Origin: Bacillota bacterium
Lineage (GTDB): Bacteria > Bacillota > Clostridia > Oscillospirales > Ruminococcaceae
NCBI GenBank assembly: GCA_023394255.1
Contig: JAEXAZ010000144.1
Location: forward strand, 1-8,970
Reading direction: 5' to 3'
DNA length: 8,970 nt
Shown here in pieces: positions 1-5,347 of this stretch. The position numbers and the translations under genes are program-made. Under the pieces are notes generated by a model, which was given only the letters and a program-made list of their open reading frames with translations, had not been told where the DNA came from and did no database searches. Each line of letters begins with the position of its first letter. The stretch's first letter is position 1.

Positions 1-2
1 GC

Positions 3-881
3 AGAGAGCCTGCCCCCGAACAAAAGAGCAGAGCAGCCGCGTTTTCCCGCAAAATGATCTGCGTGGAACTTGACCCGCCGTTGGATGCGGACTGTTCTTA
101 CGTTCTGACCGCTGCCGCCCAACTGAAAACCGCGGGAGTAAACCTGCTGACTGTGGCGGATTCGCCGCTTTCCCGCACAAGGGCGGACAGCATTATGGTG
201 GCCGCCAGGATCAGGCGGGAGGTCGGGATAGAAGTCATGCCCCACCTTTGCTGCCGTGACCGGAACCGGATCGCTTTAAAAGGCTGCCTGCTGGGAGCCG
301 CGTTTGAGCAGATCCATCACGTCCTCGCCATTACGGGGGACCCGCTTGAGATGCAGCGCCGCCGGGAAGGCGTGTTTAATTTCAACTCGTTCGATTTGAT
401 TTCGTTTATTGACAGCCTGAACACCGACGTCCTGTCCGAACACCCGTTTCTCATTGCCGGGGCGCTGAATGTGAACGCGGCCAAGTTTTCTGTGGAGTTG
501 GACCGCGCGAGGAAAAAGCTGGACTGCGGGGCAAAGCTGCTGCTGACCCAGCCGATTTTCAGCGAAGCTGCCGCGGAAAATTATCTGAGGGCAAAACAGG
601 AGCTTCCCTGCAGCATCCTGGCGGGGATCCTGCCTGTCGCGGGGTATAAGAACGCACTGTTTTTAACCAATGAAGTATCGGGCATTGAGATTCCGGAAGC
701 GGTCCTCGGGAGCCTGCGTGATAAAACGCCCGAGGAGGCTGCCCGCATTTCTGTCGAGTATAGCATGAGTATTGTGAGGAAGGTTTATGCGGCGGCTGAC
801 GGGTTCTATATTATGACACCGCTGCGGAAAACCAATATCGTGTGCGGGCTGATTGAACAGATAAGGAGACTGGAAGAATGA
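3..881 (+). CDS. Methylenetetrahydrofolate reductase domain, 5'-truncated; probably C-terminal half of a homocysteine methyltransferase/MTHFR fusion
   Basis: This is a MetF-type TIM-barrel flavoprotein domain, which reduces 5,10-methylene-THF to 5-methyl-THF in the cytoplasm. Numbering from the ATG at 54, family residues are visible: Glu5 in VELDPP (equivalent to E. coli MetF Glu28), Asp96 in AITGDP (Asp120) and Gln166 in LLTQPIF (Gln183). The CRDRN segment at 68-72 and the general pattern resemble the reductase half of YitJ-type bifunctional proteins. The frame stays open from base 3 to the ATG at 54 (REPAPEQKSR...), and no Shine-Dalgarno sequence precedes that ATG. The gene therefore most likely begins upstream, and these residues look like an interdomain linker; the homocysteine methyltransferase half is inferred and not seen. 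The alternative is a stand-alone MetF of about 290 residues with a start just outside the window. Its TGA overlaps the next gene's ATG, so the two are probably translationally coupled. The reductase identity is firm; the fusion is moderately likely. Confidence 0.88.
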   Translation, partial: REPAPEQKSRAAAFSRKMICVELDPPLDADCSYVLTAAAQLKTAGVNLLTVADSPLSRTRADSIMVAARIRREVGIEVMPHLCCRDRNRIALKGCLLGAAFEQIHHVLAITGDPLEMQRRREGVFNFNSFDLISFIDSLNTDVLSEHPFLIAGALNVNAAKFSVELDRARKKLDCGAKLLLTQPIFSEAAAENYLRAKQELPCSILAGILPVAGYKNALFLTNEVSGIEIPEAVLGSLRDKTPEEAARISVEYSMSIVRKVYAAADGFYIMTPLRKTNIVCGLIEQIRRLEE

Positions 882-1669
882 TTCTGATTGGGGAAAAGTT
901 AAACAGTTCGATCCCGAAAACCCTGGAAGCGCTCAATGGGAAAGACGAAGCCGCAATTGTCAAACTCATCAAAATGCAGGCGGAAGCCGGCGCGGCATTT
1001 TTGGATATCAATACGGCCATATGCGGCGATGAGGAACTGGAAAAGATGCTGTGGGTGATTGATCTGGCGCAAAAACACTGCGGCTGCGGAATCATGATCG
1101 ATTCAACCGCCCCGGATGTCCTTGTCGAGGCTGCCGCCGCGGTGTCCGGCAGGCCGCTGATGATGAATTCCACGACAATTACCGACCGGTTCGACACAGT
1201 CGTCCCGCTGGCCCTGCGCACGGGGGCGTCCGTGGTCGCCCTGCCGATTGACGATGACGGCATGCCGAGGACACTGGAAGAAAAATGCGCGAAGATCGAT
1301 CTGCTGGTCGACAAATTGCGCAAGGCGGGGATGCCCGACCGGAGGATCTTTGTGGACGTCCTGATCGAGACACTGGCAACCGATGGGGAAAGCGCGAAAA
1401 CTGCGCTCGCGGCAATTTCCTATGCGGCAAAAACCTATCCGGAGGTGTATACGACCTGCGGCCTGTCCAATATTTCTTTCGGGCTTCCGAAACGCGCCCT
1501 CATCAATTCCGCGTTTGTGGCGGCCGCGCTGGTTGCGGGGCTTTCCAGCGCGATTCTTGATCCGTCAAGCCCCGCGATGCGTGCGGCGCTGGCCGCCGGG
1601 CAGGTAGTCGCCGGGCAGGATGACTACTGCATGAACTATATCAGTTTTATCCGTGAAACGGAAGAATAA
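878..1669 (+). CDS. Methyltetrahydrofolate:corrinoid methyltransferase (pterin-binding, AcsE/MeTr-like)
   Basis: This 263-residue protein has the DHPS-like pterin-binding TIM barrel used by methyl-THF methyltransferases (AcsE, the MetH folate domain). Such enzymes move the N5-methyl group of methyl-THF to the cobalt of a corrinoid protein. The signature order is present: IGEKLN near the start, DIN at 43-45, MIDST with Asp75, MNSTT with Asn97, FVD with Asp160 and GLSNIS with Asn198. These match the folate-contacting residues D75, N96, D160 and N199 described for Moorella MeTr. The length equals that of single-domain MeTr proteins. The DHPS sulfonamide/pABA-type loops are not evident, so folate synthesis is unlikely. 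The ATG lies in an ATGA overlap with the reductase stop, behind AAGGAG at 863-868. With the reductase it forms a coupled methyl-supply pair, probably serving methionine synthesis or corrinoid methyl transfer. No cobalamin-binding domain is in view and one may lie upstream. Confidence 0.87.
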   Translation: MILIGEKLNSSIPKTLEALNGKDEAAIVKLIKMQAEAGAAFLDINTAICGDEELEKMLWVIDLAQKHCGCGIMIDSTAPDVLVEAAAAVSGRPLMMNSTTITDRFDTVVPLALRTGASVVALPIDDDGMPRTLEEKCAKIDLLVDKLRKAGMPDRRIFVDVLIETLATDGESAKTALAAISYAAKTYPEVYTTCGLSNISFGLPKRALINSAFVAAALVAGLSSAILDPSSPAMRAALAAGQVVAGQDDYCMNYISFIRETEE

Positions 1670-1680
1670 GGAGGAACCAT

Positions 1681-2046
1681 ATGCTTAAATTTAACCACTT
1701 TAATTTCAACGTCCTGAATTTGGAACGCAGCATCGCTTTCTATCGGGAGGCCCTTGGACTGACCATAGTGCGGGAAAAAAATGCGGCCGACGGTTCGTTT
1801 AAACTGGTTTTCATGGGGGACGGCAGCAGTGATTTTTCCCTGGAACTGACCTGGCTGCGCGACCGCGGGGAACCCTACAACCTTGGCGATTTGGAGTACC
1901 ACCTTGCTTTTGTAACGGATGAGTATGACGCGCTTTATGAAAAACATAAGGCCATGGGCGCTGTCTGTTTTGAAAATCCGGCAATGGGCGTCTACTTCAT
2001 CCATGATCCTGACGGATACTGGATCGAAATTGTGCCTGTCAGATAG
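1681..2046 (+). CDS. Glyoxalase I-like VOC-family metalloprotein
   Basis: This 121-residue single-module vicinal-oxygen-chelate protein has paired beta-alpha-beta-beta-beta motifs. The expected metal ligands occur at glyoxalase I positions: His6 (KFNHFNF), Glu55 (SLELTW), His74 (EYHLAF) and Glu116 (WIEIVP). E. coli GloA uses His5, Glu56, His74 and Glu122. The C-terminal block with DPDGYWIEI is the classic VOC ending, and the length fits bacterial glyoxalase I. The likely role is isomerising the hemithioacetal of methylglyoxal and a thiol to a lactoyl thioester in the cytoplasm, but VOC proteins are diverse and the substrate cannot be fixed from sequence. A strong AAGGAGG at 1668-1674 overlaps the upstream stop codon and sits six bases before the ATG. 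The gene is therefore the last of the one-carbon operon. A functional link with methyl transfer is not apparent; it may simply be co-transcribed. Confidence 0.85.
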   Translation: MLKFNHFNFNVLNLERSIAFYREALGLTIVREKNAADGSFKLVFMGDGSSDFSLELTWLRDRGEPYNLGDLEYHLAFVTDEYDALYEKHKAMGAVCFENPAMGVYFIHDPDGYWIEIVPVR

Positions 2047-2063
2047 TCTTTTTCGAATCAACC

Positions 2064-2107
2064 AAAACAGCCCGTGTCAGTTCAGTAAACCGACGCGGGC
2101 TGTTTTT
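2064..2107. terminator. Rho-independent terminator shared by convergent genes
   Basis: The left arm CAGCCCGTGTC (2068-2078) pairs with GACGCGGGCTG (2092-2102), with one G-U pair and a 13-base loop. A T5 run follows on the + strand, and an A4 run precedes the left arm, giving a short T run on the - strand. It lies between the VOC gene and the convergent CAP gene and can serve both, though more strongly in the + direction. Confidence 0.85.
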
Positions 2108-2115
2108 GGAATTTC

Positions 2116-3018
2116 TCATAATTTCGCGAAAATCATGGTTGCATAGGCATAAACCATGCCGTTTTTCTCAATGTAATAAAGTCCGACACCCGCGTGCGTA
2201 AATTCGGCCCGCATAATATTCTCATAGTGCGGCGGGCTGTTCATCCATTGTTTCACCCAGAAAGAAGCATCCCTGGCGGTATCGTTGTCAGGGTCGTTGT
2301 ATTCAGTCATGCAAAGGTTTTCACCGGCGGCGATATACTGGACTGGGACATCTTTTTCCAGGACGGTCTGCCACTCGTCGCCGTTAGGGCGCTTATGTTC
2401 GAACTTATCCGCTTTGCACAATTCCCGGCTGCGGATGCGGGCGGCGGAACGAAGGTTTTCGTCATAGGTCAGTGCATCCAGACCTTCCGCTTCCCGCTTG
2501 GCATTAATCTTTGTCAGAATTGATTTTTCCACGCTGCTTAAAAAATTCTTGCCGGTCACAGAAACTGTCTCCGTTTTCGCCTCCGCTTTTGCGGCGGCCT
2601 CGGATGAGGCGGCATCCGACGCGGCTTTTGCGGCGGCTTCGGATGAAGCGGCTTCCGACGCGGCCTTTACGGCGGCTTCCGACGCAACTTTCGCGGCGGC
2701 CTCGGACGAAGCGGCTTCCGACGCGGCTTTCGCGGCGGCTTCGGACGAAGCGGCATCCGCCGCGGCTTTCGCGGCGGCCTCGGACGAAGCGGCATCCGCC
2801 GCGGCTTTCGCGGCGGCTTCGGACGAAGCGGCTTCCGCCGCGGCTTTTGCGGCGGCCTCGGATGAGGCGGCATCCGACGCGGCCTTCGCGGCGGCCTCGG
2901 AGGAAGCTTCCGAAGCAGTCAGCCCGGAAGAAGCCGTTTCAGGCGAAACGGCAGGCTTTGCGAGATTGCAGCCGGATAAAGTTACTATGACAGCAAGTAA
3001 AATAATCGCTTTTTTCAT
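2116..3018 (-). CDS. CAP/SCP (YkwD-like) domain lipoprotein with Ala-rich EAAAK-type repeat stalk
   Basis: This 300-residue surface protein has three parts. Residues 1-17 form a lipoprotein signal peptide (MKK, hydrophobic core, LSGC lipobox), so Cys17 should be lipidated and anchored in the membrane. Residues 38-148 are about nine 13-residue units of the type ASSEAAAKAASDA, predicted to be a continuous Ala-rich helix. Residues 159-300 are a CAP domain of the bacterial YkwD type: ILTKINAKR helix, LTYDENL, FEHKRPNG with His208, AAGENL with Glu233, the WVKQWMNSPPHYENIM block with His264, and a final YATMIFAK strand. His208, Glu233 and His264 correspond to the usual CAP cavity residues. Bacterial CAP proteins of this type are extracytoplasmic and their biochemical role is mostly unknown; some occur in spores or at the envelope. 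The start is supported by AAAGGGG eight bases upstream and a good promoter. It is a single-gene unit, divergent from the PC4-asparaginase operon. Confidence 0.9.
   Translation of the reverse strand: MKKAIILLAVIVTLSGCNLAKPAVSPETASSGLTASEASSEAAAKAASDAASSEAAAKAAAEAASSEAAAKAAADAASSEAAAKAAADAASSEAAAKAASEAASSEAAAKVASEAAVKAASEAASSEAAAKAASDAASSEAAAKAEAKTETVSVTGKNFLSSVEKSILTKINAKREAEGLDALTYDENLRSAARIRSRELCKADKFEHKRPNGDEWQTVLEKDVPVQYIAAGENLCMTEYNDPDNDTARDASFWVKQWMNSPPHYENIMRAEFTHAGVGLYYIEKNGMVYAYATMIFAKL
2575..2907 (-). repeat. 39-bp tandem repeats encoding 13-residue EAAAK-containing units
   Basis: The stalk of the CAP lipoprotein is encoded by eight 39-bp-type units, the last truncated by one codon, plus a short unit of eight codons (AVKAASEA, residues 116-123). 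Each full unit reads ASSEAAAK followed by AASDA, AAAEA, AAADA, AASEA or similar. Neighbouring units are very similar in DNA: the units at 2734-2772 and 2773-2811 differ at one base, and 2812-2850 is nearly the same. This points to recent tandem duplication. The short unit has lost five codons but stays in frame. Confidence 0.9.
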
Positions 3019-3051
3019 TGCAGAAACCCCTTTGAAAGTTTCATTTTTTTC

Positions 3052-3080
3052 ATCCTAGCACAAAATTGCCAATAGTTCAA
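3052..3080 (-). promoter_or_regulatory. Sigma-A-type promoter of the CAP lipoprotein gene
   Basis: On the - strand there is TTGAAC (complement of 3075-3080), a 17-base spacer and TAGGAT (complement of 3052-3057), preceded by TGC to give an extended -10. Each hexamer matches the consensus at four of six bases. The implied leader is about 25-30 bases and contains AAAGGGG before the ATG at 3018. Confidence 0.6.
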
Positions 3081-3122
3081 TGCAATAATTGTTAAAAGAA
3101 CAGGATATTGCCAGCCGTATAA

Positions 3123-3152
3123 TTGCAATTCAATTGTGTGGTATGCTATAAT
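3123..3152 (+). promoter_or_regulatory. Promoter of the PC4-like / asparaginase operon
   Basis: A perfect TATAAT at 3147-3152 carries an extended -10 (TGC directly upstream), with TTGCAA at 3123-3128 and an 18-base spacer. The -35 lies inside the perfect palindrome AATTGCAATT (3121-3130), which could be an operator or merely AT-rich sequence. The leader to the ATG is about 40 bases. Confidence 0.7.
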
Positions 3153-3196
3153 CATCCAAGTATACAAACTGCTCAAACTACTGAAGAGAGGAAATT

Positions 3197-3436
3197 ATGA
3201 TGGCCGAACTGAAATATGAGATTACCCAGGAGATCGCGATCCTGTCCGAAAGCAGCCGCGGATGGACAAAAGAGCTGAATTTAGTCAGCTGGAACGAACG
3301 CGAACCCAAATATGACGTCCGCGAATGGGCGCCGGATCACACGAAAATGGGAAAAGGGGTCACGCTTTCCGAAGAAGAAATGCAGATCCTGGTAAACGCT
3401 TATCTCCATAAGGACGAGGAGCCGACATTTGACTGA
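3197..3436 (+). CDS. PC4/YdbC-family ssDNA-binding protein
   Basis: This 79-residue protein resembles the Firmicutes YdbC family, which has the fold of the eukaryotic transcriptional coactivator PC4. The recognisable pattern is KYEITQEIAILSESS, then GWTKELNLVSWN, KYDVREWAPDH, and KMGKGVTLSEEE before a C-terminal helix. Basic and aromatic residues on a curved sheet bind single-stranded DNA in this family, and the protein is expected to be a homodimer. The physiological role in bacteria is not settled; transcription, replication or repair have been suggested. AGAGAGG at 3185-3191 lies five bases before the first ATG and eight before the second ATG at 3200, so the real start may be the second, one codon shorter. 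Its TGA shares one base with the next gene's ATG (TGATG), so asparaginase translation is probably coupled to it. No link in function with asparaginase is evident. Confidence 0.85.
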   Translation: MMAELKYEITQEIAILSESSRGWTKELNLVSWNEREPKYDVREWAPDHTKMGKGVTLSEEEMQILVNAYLHKDEEPTFD

Positions 3437-4440
3437 TGGAAACGACGAGGAAAAAAGTGCTTCTGCTTGCCACAGGCGGGACAATCGCGTCCAGGCAGGG
3501 CAAAGAAGGGCTGGAGCCGGAGCCGGCGCCGCCCGAATTACTTACGGCTCTTGAGGAACTTGGCCGTTATTATAAAATTACTTACCGTTCCATCTTAAAT
3601 CTGGACAGTTCCAATATTCAGGCGGAGGAGTGGCAGCTCATCGCGCGCAGCGTATACGAGGCGCTGCCTGTTTACGACGGGGTCGTCATTACCCACGGCA
3701 CCGATACGATGGCCTATACGGCATCGATGCTGAGCTTCATGCTCCAGAACCTGTCCCAAAGCGTGGTTTTGACCGGCTCGCAGCTTCCGATCGGGCTGCC
3801 GCTCAGTGATGCGCGCAGCAACCTTGCGACAGCGTTTGCCGCCGTGGACCACGGGCTGCCGGGAGTCAGCATCGCGTTCCATCATAAGATTATCAGAGGC
3901 TGCCGCGCGGTGAAAGTAAGGACCATGAGCTTCGACGCATTCGAAAGTGTGAACAGCCCCGACCGCGGCGCATTATTTGCCGACGGCATTCATGTCATCG
4001 GCAAACACGCGCCGGAGCCGAAAGGCCCGTTTACGCTGTGCGACCAGCTCTGCAACGACGTGTTTCTCCTCAAGCTGATCCCGGGCACGAATCCGCGGAT
4101 TTTTGATATGCTGCTTGAAATGAACTACCGTGGGGTGGTGCTTGAGGCATTCGGCGCGGGAGGGCTGCATTTTATCCGCAGGGACCTGGCGGCGCAGGTG
4201 AAGCGTTTGGTGGAAAACGGCGTCGCGGTTGTGGTGTGCAGCCAGTGCCTTTATGAAAAAAGTGATTTCTCCATTTATGAAGTGGGGCGCAAAATCCTCT
4301 CCACCGGGGTGATCGAGGCAGGGGATATGACGACGGAAGCCGCGGTGACCAAACTGATGTGGGCTTTGGGCCGGACGGATTCCATGGATGGGGTACGCCG
4401 GATCTTTGCGACCAACTATGCCGGCGAAATTACCTTATAA
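3436..4440 (+). CDS. ansA: Type I (cytoplasmic) L-asparaginase
   Basis: L-asparaginase hydrolyses L-asparagine to aspartate and ammonia. The 334-residue protein has the two-domain family layout and all active-site blocks: ATGGTIAS near the N terminus with nucleophile candidate Thr16, DSSN at 57-60 for substrate binding, HGTDT with Thr89 and Asp90, and Lys160 in AVKVRTMSFDAFES. These correspond to Thr12, Thr89, Asp90 and Lys162 of E. coli AnsB. There is no signal peptide, and the C-terminal domain (FGAGGLHF, VVVCSQCLYE) is typical of type I enzymes, so a cytoplasmic role in asparagine catabolism or nitrogen supply is expected. The ATG overlaps the PC4-like gene stop by one base. No strong separate Shine-Dalgarno lies upstream, which supports coupled translation. 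A strong terminator follows directly. The family is certain; the ansA symbol is by homology. Confidence 0.93.
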   Translation: METTRKKVLLLATGGTIASRQGKEGLEPEPAPPELLTALEELGRYYKITYRSILNLDSSNIQAEEWQLIARSVYEALPVYDGVVITHGTDTMAYTASMLSFMLQNLSQSVVLTGSQLPIGLPLSDARSNLATAFAAVDHGLPGVSIAFHHKIIRGCRAVKVRTMSFDAFESVNSPDRGALFADGIHVIGKHAPEPKGPFTLCDQLCNDVFLLKLIPGTNPRIFDMLLEMNYRGVVLEAFGAGGLHFIRRDLAAQVKRLVENGVAVVVCSQCLYEKSDFSIYEVGRKILSTGVIEAGDMTTEAAVTKLMWALGRTDSMDGVRRIFATNYAGEITL

Positions 4441-4447
4441 GCATGAG

Positions 4448-4487
4448 AAAGCCCTCTTGATTCACAGACGGAACAAGAGGGCTTTTT
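4448..4487. terminator. Rho-independent terminator after asparaginase gene
   Basis: AAAGCCCTCTTG (4448-4459) pairs perfectly with CAAGAGGGCTTT (4474-4485) around a 14-base loop, and the T run continues to 4487. It is strong for the + strand. The A3 before the left arm gives a weaker T tract for the convergent - strand gene ending at 4489, so it may act in both directions. Confidence 0.88.
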
Positions 4488-4488
4488 G

Positions 4489-5142
4489 TTATTTTTCCGA
4501 AAATTCTTTGGAGAGATCGAGGTTGTTTCCCGTGAGCCCTACGTAAGCGCCGTTCTTTGCCTGGCGGGAATCGGCATGCGCCAGCAGCCACTTGTTGCGC
4601 GCGGCCAGCAGGCCGTCTTCAAAGCATTTCGGTTCAAATACAGGCTTATCCGTATTGGTGCCGCGCGGAAGGACGACCGCTGTGCGGAAGCTCTCTTTGC
4701 CCGGGGCGTTGCAGGGAGTGTAATGCAGCGTTGTTGCATAAAGTTCCACAGCCGTTCCCGCGGGGACCAAAAACGCCCTGACGAGGGACGTATCCAGCTT
4801 GCCGTCCGTGATGTCCTGCTGGTGCGCAAGCAGCAGCACGATATCGTCCGCCGCGATATCCACTTCGCTGTCGCGGTGGTATTCGAGACAGTCCAGCCGG
4901 TGATTGCTGCCGTTGCAGTAACCGACCTGAATGGGCATTCCTCCGAAGAAACGGTCTCTGATCTCGATGCACACCGGCATTTTTTCCATGTCCGGGTCGC
5001 CCGCAACATAGATCGTGCCCTTTGAGGGTTTTGGCGTCAGCATATTCAGACGCTCGATCAGCTGGTCTGTGTCATAACCCCGCAAGACCTGCCCATAAGG
5101 CTGAAACTGCGGGTCGGTAATGGGAAAAATGGGAAACGACAT
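4489..5142 (-). CDS. DUF4867-like, cupin-like protein of unknown function
   Basis: This 217-residue cytoplasmic protein has no signal peptide or membrane segment. From memory it resembles the DUF4867 family of gut Firmicutes; I cannot confirm this by search. The centre reads like a cupin/ureidoglycolate-lyase-type barrel: GSNHRLDCLEYHRDSEV (His81, Glu87, His89, Glu93), then a strand with LLLAHQQD, and VPAGTAVELYATTLHYTP with His140. These polar residues could form a metal or substrate site, but this is inference. The frame is open up to 5289, which would add 49 residues. I chose the ATG at 5140-5142 because GGAGGGG lies six bases upstream, the extension has no coding-like composition, and a promoter sits inside it. 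It converges on the asparaginase gene and diverges from mnmA, so it is probably monocistronic. The function is unknown. Confidence 0.8.
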   Translation of the reverse strand: MSFPIFPITDPQFQPYGQVLRGYDTDQLIERLNMLTPKPSKGTIYVAGDPDMEKMPVCIEIRDRFFGGMPIQVGYCNGSNHRLDCLEYHRDSEVDIAADDIVLLLAHQQDITDGKLDTSLVRAFLVPAGTAVELYATTLHYTPCNAPGKESFRTAVVLPRGTNTDKPVFEPKCFEDGLLAARNKWLLAHADSRQAKNGAYVGLTGNNLDLSKEFSEK

Positions 5143-5148
5143 AAAACA

Positions 5149-5155
5149 CCCCTCC
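5149..5155 (-). promoter_or_regulatory. Shine-Dalgarno that fixes the DUF4867-like start
   Basis: GGAGGGG on the - strand (complement of CCCCTCC) is six bases from the ATG at 5142. It argues against the longer open frame that begins at 5289. Confidence 0.8.
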
Positions 5156-5184
5156 AATAAAGAATCATTCAACATCCCAGAATT

Positions 5185-5212
5185 ATTATACACAATCATA
5201 CAGAAACTGCAA
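5185..5212 (-). promoter_or_regulatory. Candidate promoter of the DUF4867-like gene
   Basis: On the - strand there is a perfect TATAAT (complement of 5185-5190), 16 bases from a weak TTGCAG (complement of 5207-5212). The transcript would start near 5178, giving a leader of about 35 bases that contains the Shine-Dalgarno. Confidence 0.5.
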
Positions 5213-5294
5213 GTAATTTCCATCCCGCGGCAAGCAGATACAGCGGCAGACGGTATGCCTTGGATTGGGCATCCTATTGACAAGCGCAATTAAA

Positions 5295-5319
5295 AAGTAT
5301 ACGCTTATAATCTATACTT
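5295..5319 (+). promoter_or_regulatory. mnmA promoter -10 box inside an inverted repeat (candidate operator)
   Basis: TATAAT at 5306-5311 lies in the 11-base spacer between the perfect arms AAGTATA (5295-5301) and TATACTT (5313-5319). A consensus TTGACA at 5277-5282 is 23 bases from the TATAAT, too far for a normal pair. No good -35 lies at 17 bases. The arms could bind a dimeric regulator that blocks the -10 box; the regulator is unknown. Confidence 0.4.
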
Positions 5320-5347
5320 AATAGAATGGGAAATTGGTGAATGTCGA

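Noticed and set aside
2575..2907. Regular repeats considered as a CRISPR array.
   Set aside because: The units are contiguous, without unique spacers, and encode an in-frame protein segment.
2498..3058. Long + strand open frame of 186 codons opposite the CAP lipoprotein, also Ala-rich and repetitive.
   Set aside because: It is the reverse complement of the repeat stalk; several frames stay open because the repeat lacks stop-forming codons. The - strand has the signal peptide, CAP motifs, ribosome binding site and promoter.
4486..5025. 179-codon + strand open frame opposite the DUF4867-like gene.
   Set aside because: It overlaps the asparaginase terminator and has no ribosome binding site or recognisable domain; the - strand gene has both a ribosome binding site and a promoter.
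5143..5289. 49-residue N-terminal extension of the DUF4867-like protein.
   Set aside because: GGAGGGG six bases before the ATG at 5142 and a TATAAT within the extension show that it is untranslated leader and promoter.
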